This document shows, piece after piece, positions 27,076-36,416 of a stretch of 64,000 nucleotides of DNA (its first letter is position 1; the number at the start of each line of letters is the position of its first letter). Under the pieces are notes generated by a model. It did no database searches, was not told the DNA's origin, and was given only the letters and a program-made list of their open reading frames with translations. Position numbers and translations under genes: made by a program. Source of the stretch: JASGCL01 sp965262775. Its GTDB lineage: Bacteria > Pseudomonadota > Alphaproteobacteria > JASGCL01. The DNA lies in contig CBDHFT010000007.1 in assembly GCA_965262775.1 (NCBI GenBank), positions 124,001 through 188,000 on the forward strand, read 5' to 3'.

Positions 27076-28446
27076 ATGTTACAAAAAAATACCCAATCAA
27101 TAAACTTTGTTCGGCTTAGCCAATATTTTTTACCAACCCTGAAGGAAAACCCGGCCGAAGCCCAAATATTATCCCACCGCTTGATGTTGCGTGCGGGGAT
27201 GGTAAAGCAATTGTCGGCGGGCCTCTATAGCTGGCTGCCCCTCGGGTTGCGCGTTTTGAATAAAATTTCTGACATCATCCGCGAAGAACAGGCCAAGGCG
27301 GGGGCGCAAGAAATTTTGATGCCAACCATTCAACCCGCCGAATTATGGCAAGAATCGGGGCGGTATGAAGATTACGGCAAAGAAATGTTGCGCATCACCG
27401 ACCGCGGCGACCGCCCATTGCTTTATGGACCAACGGCGGAGGAAGTGGTCACCGCCATCGTCCGCGACACCATCAAATCTTATAAAGATTTACCGCAAAA
27501 CCTTTATCAAATTCATTGGAAATTTCGCGATGAAATTCGCCCGCGTTTTGGCGTCATGCGCGGTCGTGAATTTTTGATGAAGGACGGTTATTCATTTGAT
27601 TACGATGTAGCCCAAGGAAAAAAAGCCTATCAGAAAATTTTTGTCTCCTACCTGCGCACCTTCGCGCGGTTGGGGTTGACGGCCATCCCCATGCAGGCCG
27701 ACACAGGCCCCATCGGCGGCGATTCGTCGCACGAATTTATTATCCTTGCCGATACGGGCGAAAGCCAAGTTTTTTGCGATAAAAATATTTTATCACTGGA
27801 CGCGCTGGATGCAGGCATTGATTACGAAAGCGATTTGACGGACGTTATCAACCATTGGACAGCCCCCTTCGCCGCCACCGAAGAAAAATTTGATGAGGCA
27901 GCTTTCAAAAAATTACCCGCCGACCGACAATTATCGGCCCGCGGGATAGAGGTTGGTCATATTTTTTTCTTTGGCGACAAATATTCTAAACCCATGAAGG
28001 CCGTGGTGCAAGACCCAAAGGGCGAGCTTGTCCCCGTGCAAAGTGGTTCCTACGGCATCGGCGTTTCGCGTTTGGTGGGCGGCATGATAGAGGCCAGCCA
28101 CGACGAACATGGTATCATCTGGCATCCCTCGGTAACGCCCTATGACGTGGTGGTTATCAATTTACGCGCCCATGACGCAAAATTGGACGAAGCCTGTGAA
28201 AAATTATCGCACGAATTATTGCAAGCCAATTTATCGGTCATGCTCGACGACCGCGACCTTCGTGCGGGCGAAAAATTTGCCGAACATGACCTGCTCGGTA
28301 TTTCTTTCCAAATTATTATCGGCCCCAAATCGTTGGAGGCTGGCAAGGTAGAAATCAAAGACAGAAAAACAGGCGAACGGCAAGAGGTGCCCATCGCCGA
28401 GGCCATCGCGACATTGCTAAAACTTCGGAAGCCCTACCTAAAATAA
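27076..28446 (+). CDS. proS: Prolyl-tRNA synthetase
   Basis: 456 aa class II synthetase that charges tRNA-Pro. Motifs are LMLRAGMVKQLSAGLYSWLPLGLRVLNKI (motif 1 region), QIHWKFRDEIRPRFGVMRGREFLMKDGYSFD (motif 2), and GIGVSRLVGGMIEASHDEHGIIWH (motif 3), followed by an anticodon-binding domain (VVINLRAHDAKLDEACEKL...). It lacks the long editing insertion of the E. coli enzyme, which is the short form found in alphaproteobacteria. It is in line with mce and DUF1467 and ends 13 bp before moeA. Confidence 0.96.
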   Translation: MLQKNTQSINFVRLSQYFLPTLKENPAEAQILSHRLMLRAGMVKQLSAGLYSWLPLGLRVLNKISDIIREEQAKAGAQEILMPTIQPAELWQESGRYEDYGKEMLRITDRGDRPLLYGPTAEEVVTAIVRDTIKSYKDLPQNLYQIHWKFRDEIRPRFGVMRGREFLMKDGYSFDYDVAQGKKAYQKIFVSYLRTFARLGLTAIPMQADTGPIGGDSSHEFIILADTGESQVFCDKNILSLDALDAGIDYESDLTDVINHWTAPFAATEEKFDEAAFKKLPADRQLSARGIEVGHIFFFGDKYSKPMKAVVQDPKGELVPVQSGSYGIGVSRLVGGMIEASHDEHGIIWHPSVTPYDVVVINLRAHDAKLDEACEKLSHELLQANLSVMLDDRDLRAGEKFAEHDLLGISFQIIIGPKSLEAGKVEIKDRKTGERQEVPIAEAIATLLKLRKPYLK

Positions 28447-28459
28447 AAAATATAAAATC

Positions 28460-29707
28460 ATGATATCCGTTCGCGATGCCTTCGATACCATGATGCAAGG
28501 TATTTTACCCCGCGGCGGTAAAGAAAATATCATACTAACTTCTAACATCAACGATACCGTGTCGCGCTTGTTGGGCAGTGTGTTGGCGGAACCCGTGACG
28601 GCCAGCCTCACCATTCCCCAAGCCGCCATGTCAGCGATGGACGGTTATGCCCTGCGCCATCAAGACATCGCAACCACGCCTGGCGAATTAAGCATTGTCG
28701 GAACTAGCCATGCTGGCAAACCCTTTGCTGGCGTGATAAAAATGGGTGAGGCTATCAAAATATTTACGGGCGGGTTATTACCCAAAAATGCCGATGCCAT
28801 AGCCATTATCGAAAATACCGAACAACGCGATAACATGGTGGTTATCAAACAAAAACCCATCAAAGATAATTTTATTCGCCCCGCTGGTTTAGATTTTAAA
28901 AAAGGCGACGTGCTTATTGATGCCAACCAACCCATCACCACCCGCGCCATAAGCTTAATCATTGCCAGCGGGCAAAAAAAAATTACCATTCACCGCAAAC
29001 CAAAGGTTGGCATTCTTTCGACCGGGGATGAATTGCAAACTATCGGCAAAAAAATATTGCCTCACCAAATTTATCCCACCAACAGCTACAGCCTGTTCGC
29101 CCTGATAACAAATGCGGGCGGCGAAGCAATCGATCTTGGTATTGCGCGCGACAAACCAATCGAACTTGCCAAACAATTACAGCGTGGTAAAAATTGCGAC
29201 ATGATTATCACCACGGGGGGAGCCTCGGTGGGCGAGAAAGATTTTATCAAACATGTCATCGAAGAAAAAAAATATGGTTTAAAAGGGCAAATCGATTTTT
29301 GGAAAATAGCCATGAAGCCAGGCAAGCCCATCGTGGTGGGCAACCTGCACGGCGGCAAAACCCATTTCTTGGGTTTGCCAGGCAACCCCGCCTCGGCCAT
29401 CATAGGCGGTTTATTATTCATTCCCGCCATGATAAAAAAATGGCAAGGACTGCCCCCCCGTTTGTTGGATGATGATGCCGTTAGCATGCCGCTTGCCACC
29501 GATCTTCCCGCCAATGGCGACCGCCAGGATTACATGCGTGCCAGCGTCAACAACGGCAAGGTCATACCCAGCCCCACCCAAGATAGTTCGATGCTAAAAT
29601 TTTTACACGACAGCGATGGTTTTATTATTCGCCCACCATATGATGGAGAAAAAAAAATAGGCGAAGCGGTGATGTTCTTATCGCTTAAACAATTTCACCT
29701 ATATTAA
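28460..29707 (+). CDS. moeA: Molybdopterin molybdotransferase MoeA
   Basis: 415 aa. Inserts molybdenum into adenylated molybdopterin in molybdenum-cofactor synthesis. Motifs are PQAAMSAMDGYALRHQDI near the N-terminus, IFTGGLLPKNADAIAIIENTE, KPKVGILSTGDEL, YPTNSYSLFALITNAGGEAIDLGI, the MPT-binding TTGGASVGEKDF, MKPGKPIVVG and FLGLPGNPASAI. The length is normal. It starts 13 bp after proS and converges on thrC with a 9-bp overlap at the 3' ends. A TupA-like binding protein elsewhere in the window may feed the same metal economy. Confidence 0.94.
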   Translation: MISVRDAFDTMMQGILPRGGKENIILTSNINDTVSRLLGSVLAEPVTASLTIPQAAMSAMDGYALRHQDIATTPGELSIVGTSHAGKPFAGVIKMGEAIKIFTGGLLPKNADAIAIIENTEQRDNMVVIKQKPIKDNFIRPAGLDFKKGDVLIDANQPITTRAISLIIASGQKKITIHRKPKVGILSTGDELQTIGKKILPHQIYPTNSYSLFALITNAGGEAIDLGIARDKPIELAKQLQRGKNCDMIITTGGASVGEKDFIKHVIEEKKYGLKGQIDFWKIAMKPGKPIVVGNLHGGKTHFLGLPGNPASAIIGGLLFIPAMIKKWQGLPPRLLDDDAVSMPLATDLPANGDRQDYMRASVNNGKVIPSPTQDSSMLKFLHDSDGFIIRPPYDGEKKIGEAVMFLSLKQFHLY

Positions 29708-31123
29708 ATTATCGCGCAGGTGTTGGCACACCGTATCAAAATTATTATCCAACGCGGTTAATTTTTCTGGCGCCTGCAACATTTTTTCTATATCGGCGTT
29801 AAACATGGGCAAGGGTAGACCCGCGGCCTGCACCGCCGATTCAAATTTTCGCGCGTCGGCGGTTGCCAAACATAGGCTAGTCCCCTGTGCCTCTGCCCCC
29901 CCCGTGGTTTTGTATTTTTCTAGGGCGCGCAAAGCAATGGCGCTATGGGGGTCAAAAACTTTTTGGGTTTTATCAAACCAATCCTTCATGGTTTGCAAAT
30001 TTTCATCATTATCAACCCGCATCGCCACAAAATCTTGTTGCGTTTGCTGATGTTCGCTCGGCGATAATATCAACCGACCACTGGTTCTAAAATCCAGCAT
30101 TTTTTCTTTTAACAAGGATGAATCTTGATTGAAAAGGTAATACATATATCTTTCCAAATTGCTGGAAATTTGTATGTCCATGCTGGGGGAGTGAGTCTTT
30201 TTGACCGATTGTAGCACCATGTTGTTTTTTGCAAAAAATTGATAAAGTATATCGTTTTCATTGGTTGCGACCAAAAGTTTGTTAATCGGAAAGCCAAGGC
30301 ATTTCGCATAATAACCCGCCAATATATTACCAAAATTTCCTGATGGCACGGCGATATTTATTTTTTGTTTGGTTTTGGCAAACAACATAACGCTGGCGCG
30401 GGCGTGATAAACCATTTGCATCAACACCCGCCCCCAATTGATAGAATTCACCGCGGTCAAACCATAACGCGTCACCATATCATGGTCGGCGAATAGTTTT
30501 TTTACCATATCTTGGCAATCATCAAAACTGCCCCGCAGTGCAATATTATGGATATTCCCCCCCTGCACCGTGGTCATTTGTTTGCGTTGGAATGCTGATA
30601 CCTTGCCTTCGGGGTGGAAGACAACAACCTCGGTGTTTTTTGCCTGGCGGAATGCCTCAATCGCCGCCGACCCCGTATCGCCCGATGTTGCCGCCAGGAT
30701 GGTAATTTTTTTATTCTGTGCTGTCAAAACATGTTCGAACAACGGCGCCAAAAATTGCATCGCCACATCTTTAAATGATAGGGTTGGACCATGAAACAAT
30801 TCTAGCAAAAAAATATTCTTATCAATCGCCTGCCATGGTTGTTCGGTTTGCGCACCAAATAAAGGCAGGGAGTTTTTTAACGCCCTATGCAAAACATCTT
30901 GCGTGTTATCAGCGTTAAAAATTTTATCGCCAATGATGAAGGGCGATAGCAAACCCACCGCAAAATCAAGCAAAGCCATGTTATGGCCATGTTCTAATAA
31001 ATCTTGGCTAAGTGTTGGCAGTTGTTTGGGAATATACAAACCGCCGTCGGGGGCTAAACCTTTCAGCAAGGCCTGAGAAAAAGTCAGTTCTTGCTTATCG
31101 CCACGGGTAGAAATATAAAGCAT
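29699..31123 (-). CDS. thrC: Threonine synthase
   Basis: 474 aa PLP enzyme converting O-phosphohomoserine to threonine. The N-terminus MLYISTRGDKQELTFSQALLKGLAPDGGLYIP is typical. The PLP-binding Lys118 lies in HGPTLSFKDVAMQFLAPLFE, and the phosphate loop is ILAATSGDTGSAAIEAF. The substrate domain has VPSGNFGNILAGYYAK. Length fits the bacterial and fungal long form. Its 3' end overlaps that of moeA by 9 bp on the other strand. A tRNA-Leu gene lies just upstream on the same strand. Confidence 0.95.
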   Translation of the reverse strand: MLYISTRGDKQELTFSQALLKGLAPDGGLYIPKQLPTLSQDLLEHGHNMALLDFAVGLLSPFIIGDKIFNADNTQDVLHRALKNSLPLFGAQTEQPWQAIDKNIFLLELFHGPTLSFKDVAMQFLAPLFEHVLTAQNKKITILAATSGDTGSAAIEAFRQAKNTEVVVFHPEGKVSAFQRKQMTTVQGGNIHNIALRGSFDDCQDMVKKLFADHDMVTRYGLTAVNSINWGRVLMQMVYHARASVMLFAKTKQKINIAVPSGNFGNILAGYYAKCLGFPINKLLVATNENDILYQFFAKNNMVLQSVKKTHSPSMDIQISSNLERYMYYLFNQDSSLLKEKMLDFRTSGRLILSPSEHQQTQQDFVAMRVDNDENLQTMKDWFDKTQKVFDPHSAIALRALEKYKTTGGAEAQGTSLCLATADARKFESAVQAAGLPLPMFNADIEKMLQAPEKLTALDNNFDTVCQHLRDNLI

Positions 31124-31151
31124 GAAAAGGAAAGCCAGATGGAATGATATT

Positions 31152-31239
31152 TGGTGCGGATGGAGGGACTTGAACCCACACTCTCATTAAAAAGAAACGG
31201 ATTTTAAGTCCGTTGCGTCTACCATTCCGCCACACCCGC
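31152..31239 (-). tRNA. tRNA-Leu (UAA)
   Basis: Class II tRNA on the minus strand. The acceptor is GCGGGTG/CATCCGC with discriminator A and encoded CCA. The D arm is GCGGAATGGTAGACGC, the anticodon arm ACGGACTTAAAATCCGT carries UAA, the variable arm is long (TTCTTTTTAATGAGA), and the T arm is GTGGGTTCAAGTCCC. The position between thrC and dnaE is otherwise empty. Confidence 0.96.
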
Positions 31240-31350
31240 ATAAGAATGAAAATACTAAATATTTTCGTCCTGCTTTGCCATATTCTTAACCATTTTGCAA
31301 CCATCCCTATCCACAGAATAAAAAAAATATTACCACTGGTTGGCTGGTGT

Positions 31351-34300
31351 TTAATTTTCTAGAAAAAACTCGATATCTTTAATCTGGTGCAACGACTTGG
31401 CTATTTCTTGCTTAATGGTCAAAGACAGCCCCAAATCCATGACAACCGTTTTATCGGCCAATTGCAATTCTACCGTAACTTGGCCATGGCCTTTTTCTTG
31501 TTGGTTTAAAATATCGCGCAAGCGCGGCAGTTGCGATTGCCCTTCCGCCCCGTCATATAATTTTATTTTTAAAAATTTATAAAGGTCGGCTTTGACAGGT
31601 TCATCGCCCATTTTCCTTGCAATAGGATTCTTGCTAAACCCAGCCTTGGTTGCTTTGTCGCTTAACATGTCGCTGGCATGAATTATTTTTCTTATGTTGC
31701 GATAATAACGCGATTCATCATTCTTATCTTTTGTCATTTCAACTTCAACAAATACTTTTTCATTGGGGAGCAAAAACTTTTTTACTTTCTCGGTTATATC
31801 AAAATAATTAATATCTATTTCCCCGCCGCTGTCGGCCAAATTTAGAACATAAAAATCCTTGCCTTTCTTGGTTTGGCGCACGCTTAGCTTATTAACCACC
31901 GCCAGCACATTAACCTTACCCGTTACCAATTGTTTCAATTCGCTAATGGGGGTCAGGGTATAATCCTTCGCCAATTCTTCAAACCCGCGCAACGGATGAT
32001 AAGCAAAATAAAACCCGAAGGATTCCACTTCTTTCTCCCCCAATTCTTTTTCATTCCACGGGGCAAAGGTTGTCAGGGGTTGCGCCATGTTTTTTTGAAA
32101 ATTCTTATCATGCTGGAACAATGACGAAGCACCACCGCTGACATCATCACCCATGGCTGTCAAGAATTTTAATATCAACTGAATATTTTCAAATACTTCC
32201 CTGCGGTTGGGATGAATATTATCAAATGCTCCCGCCGCCGCCATGCTCTCCAACATTCTTTTGTTAAAAATGGTGGCCGCAGCCTCAGGCGGGATTGCTT
32301 GGAAAAAATCCCACAGGCTGGTCTGCTGTTTGGCAGTGCTAGATTCGTCATCGCGCGCCGCCACCAACGCCTGCACCGCCTTCACCCCAACATTTTTTAA
32401 TGCCGCCAAGCCGTAGGCAATGGCGGTTGGATTTTTGTCATCGTCATATACAACTTCGAACAAAGCATGGGAATGCAGCACATCAGGGGGTAAAATATTG
32501 ATGCCCATGGTTTTTGCCTCACCAACCAATATTGCCAACCTGTCGGTATCGTGCATGCCAAATGTCATGTTGGCGGCCATGAATTCTATCGGGTAATGGG
32601 CTTTAAGATAAGCCGTCTGGTAAGCCACCAAACCATAGGCCGCCGAATGTGATTTGTTAAAACCATAGCCCGCAAATTTTTCAACCATATCAAAAATTTT
32701 GGTCGCCAAGGCCGCGCTTACCTTATGTTTGTTTATCGCCCCCTTGATAAAATCTTCCTTCATCACCGCCATTTTTCTTTTATCTTTTTTACCCATGGCT
32801 TTACGGAAAACGTCGGCGTCGCCCGTGGAAAAATCGGCGAAGACTCGCGCAATTTCTATCACCTGCTCCTGGTAAATGGGCAAGCCATTGGTTTCCGCCA
32901 ACACCTGGTGCAGCGACGGGTGGTCATATTCTATTTTTTCCTTACCCGCGCGCCGCGCCAAATAACTGGGGATGAGGTCCATCGGCCCTGGGCGATAAAG
33001 CGCCACCGCGGCAATAAGATGTTCCAACCTATCGGGTTGCATTTTAAACAACAGGTCGGTTATCCCTTCCGACTCAAATTGAAAAATACCGATGGTGTTA
33101 CATTTGCAAAATATTTCAAAAGTTTTTTTATCGTCAAGCGGTATCATATCAAGGTTGATATCAATGCCGCGCTGTTCTTTTATTTTTTTGATACAGCGAT
33201 TCATGATGCTTAGGGTCGTCAAACCCAGGAAATCAAATTTTAACAACCCAGCTAATTCTGCCGACTTCATCGAAAATTGCGTCATCAGCAAATTGCTGTC
33301 GCTTTTGCTATCGCGGTATAATGGCACGATTTCTTTTAACGGCCGCCCCGCCATCACCACGCCCGCGGCATGGGTTGCGGCGTGGCGATAAAGCCCTTCC
33401 AAGATTCTTGCCATATCGATAACTTGGCGGGTTACCTCATCCCCATCGTATAGTTTTTTAAGGTCGGGCGATTGCTGTAACGCCAGGGTTAATTTCCGTT
33501 GGCGTTTTTCTTTTTCCTCTTCGGTTTCATTACCGTCTTCGCTCGGCGCGGCGGCATCGAAACGAAATGGAATCAATTTGGCAATATCGTCTATCTTGCC
33601 ATAGGGGTGACCGAACACACGACCAACATCCCGCACCGCGGCGCGGGCTTGCAACGAACCAAAGGTAATAATTTGCGCCACGTGGGTATCGCCATATTTT
33701 TCTTTGACATAATGCAACACTTCATCCCGCCGTTCTTGGCAAAAATCAATATCAACGTCGGGCATTTCTATACGCCCTGGATTCAAAAACCGTTCAAAAA
33801 ATAATCCATAGTGAATCGGGTCCAAATTGGTGATGCCCAAGCTAAAGGCTGTTAATGACCCAGCGGCCGAACCGCGCCCTGGCCCCACGGGAATGCCATG
33901 ATCCTTGGCATAGCGGATGAAGTCGGCGACTATCAAAAAATAATCGGAAAATCCCGCGGTTTTAATCACGGATAATTCATAAGCCAAACGCTCGCGATAG
34001 GCTGGTCGAGCATCATCGGTAATTTTTAGCAATTGTATTTTTTCTTCCAAACTTTTTTCCGCAACAATCTGCAAAATATCATCGGCCGACCTATCGCTTA
34101 AATCTTTGCCCAAACTTTCGGGGCGAAAAACGGGAATGATAGGTTTGGTTTTTTCTAAAATAAAATGGCAACGTTGTGCCACCACGCGGGTTTGCGCTAT
34201 CGCCTCGGGCAGGTCGGCAAACAATGCCTCCATCGCCGCACCCGATTTAAAATAATGTTCGGCGGTTAATTGTGGGCGGTCTTCGTCGTTTATTTTTTTT

Positions 34301-34986
34301 TGCGCCGCAATACACATCAACGCCGATTGCGCCAAAACCAAATCGGGCGTCATGAAATGATTGTCGTTGGTGGCAATCAAGGGCAATGATTTTTTAAAAG
34401 CCATATCAAGCAACGCATCCTCGCTGGCGCGTTCTATTTCATCTTCCCTTATATCATTATGATGACGTTGCAGTTCGATATAACAACGGTTCGGAAATAA
34501 CCCCGCCAATTTTTCCAAAAATATTTCGGCAACATGGGCTTGATGATGATAGATAAATGGCATCAACACGCCGCTCCGTCCGCCCGTCAAAACAATCAAC
34601 CCATCGGTGCCATCTTGGTTATGTTGCAAGGCGTCGAGTGGAATAACGAAGTCTTTGCCTGCCTCCTGCCTTTGGTAGGCATCGGACATGGCACCAATAA
34701 TTTTTTTATAACCCACCACCGAACAACAAAAAATAGCAACCCGCCCCGCCAACCATTGGTCGCCATGTTGAAACCCCACCGCCGTATCGACGCCAATAAT
34801 CGGCTGGATGCCCTTCTCGATAGCCAGTTGGGAAAATTCCATCGCGCCAAAAAAATTATCGCGGTCGGTCAAGCCCAGGGCGGGCATGTTAAAATTTTTT
34901 GCCGCATTGACCAATTCGTTGAAGCGCAACATGCCGCGCGACAAAGAATAGGGCGAAGCATTGCGTAAATGGATGAAATCAGACAT
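31351..34986 (-). CDS. dnaE: DNA polymerase III alpha subunit
   Basis: 1211 aa replicative polymerase. The N-terminal PHP domain starts FIHLRNASPYSLSRGMLRFNELVNAAKNFNMPALGLTDRDNFFGAMEF. The polymerase core has GPGRGSAAGSLTAFSLGITNLDPI and the catalytic-acid motif EMPDVDIDFCQERRDEVLHYV, then the fingers region RPGPMDLIPSYLARRAGKE and GYGFNKSHSAAYGLVAYQTAYLKAHYP. Further on are a helix-hairpin-helix region and an OB fold (GKVNVLAVVNKLSVRQTKKGKDFYVLNLAD). In the first PHP motif the usual HSxYS is replaced by NASPYS, so metal binding there is probably lost, as in many DnaE1 proteins. Monocistronic by spacing. Confidence 0.97.
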   Translation of the reverse strand: MSDFIHLRNASPYSLSRGMLRFNELVNAAKNFNMPALGLTDRDNFFGAMEFSQLAIEKGIQPIIGVDTAVGFQHGDQWLAGRVAIFCCSVVGYKKIIGAMSDAYQRQEAGKDFVIPLDALQHNQDGTDGLIVLTGGRSGVLMPFIYHHQAHVAEIFLEKLAGLFPNRCYIELQRHHNDIREDEIERASEDALLDMAFKKSLPLIATNDNHFMTPDLVLAQSALMCIAAQKKINDEDRPQLTAEHYFKSGAAMEALFADLPEAIAQTRVVAQRCHFILEKTKPIIPVFRPESLGKDLSDRSADDILQIVAEKSLEEKIQLLKITDDARPAYRERLAYELSVIKTAGFSDYFLIVADFIRYAKDHGIPVGPGRGSAAGSLTAFSLGITNLDPIHYGLFFERFLNPGRIEMPDVDIDFCQERRDEVLHYVKEKYGDTHVAQIITFGSLQARAAVRDVGRVFGHPYGKIDDIAKLIPFRFDAAAPSEDGNETEEEKEKRQRKLTLALQQSPDLKKLYDGDEVTRQVIDMARILEGLYRHAATHAAGVVMAGRPLKEIVPLYRDSKSDSNLLMTQFSMKSAELAGLLKFDFLGLTTLSIMNRCIKKIKEQRGIDINLDMIPLDDKKTFEIFCKCNTIGIFQFESEGITDLLFKMQPDRLEHLIAAVALYRPGPMDLIPSYLARRAGKEKIEYDHPSLHQVLAETNGLPIYQEQVIEIARVFADFSTGDADVFRKAMGKKDKRKMAVMKEDFIKGAINKHKVSAALATKIFDMVEKFAGYGFNKSHSAAYGLVAYQTAYLKAHYPIEFMAANMTFGMHDTDRLAILVGEAKTMGINILPPDVLHSHALFEVVYDDDKNPTAIAYGLAALKNVGVKAVQALVAARDDESSTAKQQTSLWDFFQAIPPEAAATIFNKRMLESMAAAGAFDNIHPNRREVFENIQLILKFLTAMGDDVSGGASSLFQHDKNFQKNMAQPLTTFAPWNEKELGEKEVESFGFYFAYHPLRGFEELAKDYTLTPISELKQLVTGKVNVLAVVNKLSVRQTKKGKDFYVLNLADSGGEIDINYFDITEKVKKFLLPNEKVFVEVEMTKDKNDESRYYRNIRKIIHASDMLSDKATKAGFSKNPIARKMGDEPVKADLYKFLKIKLYDGAEGQSQLPRLRDILNQQEKGHGQVTVELQLADKTVVMDLGLSLTIKQEIAKSLHQIKDIEFFLEN

Positions 34987-35112
34987 GATTTTTTTGCTTT
35001 TTAAAAAAGGTTTTTTGTGTTGTTTAGATTCCTGCTGGTTCTAACCTATAACGATTCTAAAATTATTGACAACCTAAAAAAACAACTATAATATGCCAAG
35101 AAATTACAAGCC

Positions 35113-36270
35113 ATGGTAAGCAAAAAACTTATAGAAAGATTGATGGAATCAGTCGGTAATATAAAAAAGGGGGAGTTAATCATTACACTGCCTTCGGGCA
35201 GGGATTTGCACATTGGTGGGCAAAACCCAGGGCATCGTTCTCATATTGTAATAAAGGATTACCGATTCTTCCCCATGGTAATATTGCAAGAGGATATTGG
35301 TTTTACCCGTGCCTACATGGCGGGTTATGTTGAATGCGACGATCTTATAACCTTTGCCCGTTTGATGTTTCAAAACATGACCACGCATAATAATTGGCGA
35401 TTATTACGGCGTATCGGCAGTGTGAAAGAAAAAATAAAATATTTTTTTCAACAAAATACCGTTAGCGGTTCGAAAAAAAATATTCCCGCCCATTATGACT
35501 TGGGCAACGATTTTTACCAATTGTGGTTGGATAAAAATATGAACTATTCATCCGCCCTTTATAAAGACCAAAAGGAAGATTTGGTATCAGCGCAATTGCA
35601 AAAAAACCAACGCATCCTGGATGTTTTTGATAAAAAATCTGGCAGTATTTTAGAAGTAGGTTGTGGCTGGGGCGCATTCGCCGAATTAAGCGTCAACAGC
35701 GGCGATTACGATTTTCACGGCATATCACTGTCTCATCAACAATTAGAATATGCCCAAGCGCGATTAAAAAACAAAGCCAACATGGAATATCTTGATTACC
35801 GCAACCTTAGCCGTAAATACGACCGCATAGCGTCGATAGAAATGTTTGAAGCCGTTGGCAAGGGTTTTTGGAATTCCTATTTCCAAGCCGTGCATCATTC
35901 ATTGCAAGATAAAGGGCGTGCCGTTATCGCCACCATTTTTATCGACGACAAAGCTTATCCAGATTACGAACAATCCACCGACATGATAAGAACATTTATT
36001 TTCCCTGGCGGGCATTTACCTTCGCCCAGCAATTTTTTTGCTAGCGCGAACCAGGCTGGTTTAAAAAACACCGATGTTTTCCATTATGGTTTGTCCTATG
36101 CAAAAACTTTAAAATTATGGTTGGCCAATTTTGATAAAAAATATAAGGAAATAAAAAAATTAGGCTATCATGATAATTTTATTCGTTTGTGGCGTTGTTA
36201 CCTTGCCTTTTGTTCGGCGGGCTTTGCCGAGGAACGCGTGGGCGTGATGCAAGTTGCCTTCGAAAAATAA
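35113..36270 (+). CDS. cfa: Cyclopropane-fatty-acyl-phospholipid synthase family methyltransferase
   Basis: 385 aa. An N-terminal lipid-binding domain (residues 1-110) precedes a Class I SAM methyltransferase domain: IPAHYDLGNDFYQLWLDKNMNYSSALYKD, the SAM loop ILEVGCGWGAFAELSVNSGDY, DYRNLSRKYDRIASIEMFEAVGKGFWNSYFQ with the acidic active-site segment, and a C-terminal NFIRLWRCYLAFCSAGFAEERVGVMQVAFEK. Such enzymes add a methylene bridge to unsaturated acyl chains of membrane phospholipids. A weak hairpin (CTTGCCTTTT...AAAAGCAAG, 36292-36315) lies just after the stop and may serve as a terminator. Confidence 0.93.
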   Translation: MVSKKLIERLMESVGNIKKGELIITLPSGRDLHIGGQNPGHRSHIVIKDYRFFPMVILQEDIGFTRAYMAGYVECDDLITFARLMFQNMTTHNNWRLLRRIGSVKEKIKYFFQQNTVSGSKKNIPAHYDLGNDFYQLWLDKNMNYSSALYKDQKEDLVSAQLQKNQRILDVFDKKSGSILEVGCGWGAFAELSVNSGDYDFHGISLSHQQLEYAQARLKNKANMEYLDYRNLSRKYDRIASIEMFEAVGKGFWNSYFQAVHHSLQDKGRAVIATIFIDDKAYPDYEQSTDMIRTFIFPGGHLPSPSNFFASANQAGLKNTDVFHYGLSYAKTLKLWLANFDKKYKEIKKLGYHDNFIRLWRCYLAFCSAGFAEERVGVMQVAFEK

Positions 36271-36416
36271 ATTGAAAAATAAATATACCGCTTGCCTTTT
36301 TTGTTAAAAGCAAGATTTTGTGATACAATATGTCATTAACCAAGGTTGGCTAAAATTTTGAATAGGTCTATTCAACCTGCCATCAGGGTTTATCGCCAGC
36401 CAAGATTAATAAAACC

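Noticed and set aside
32725..33213. 162-codon plus-strand frame inside dnaE
   Set aside because: Opposite strand of conserved dnaE sequence, no domain or start signal.
36292..36325. Hairpin CTTGCCTTTT...AAAAGCAAG after cfa as a firm terminator
   Set aside because: The stem is mostly A/T and is followed only by ATTTTGTG, so it is mentioned with cfa but not called as a separate feature.
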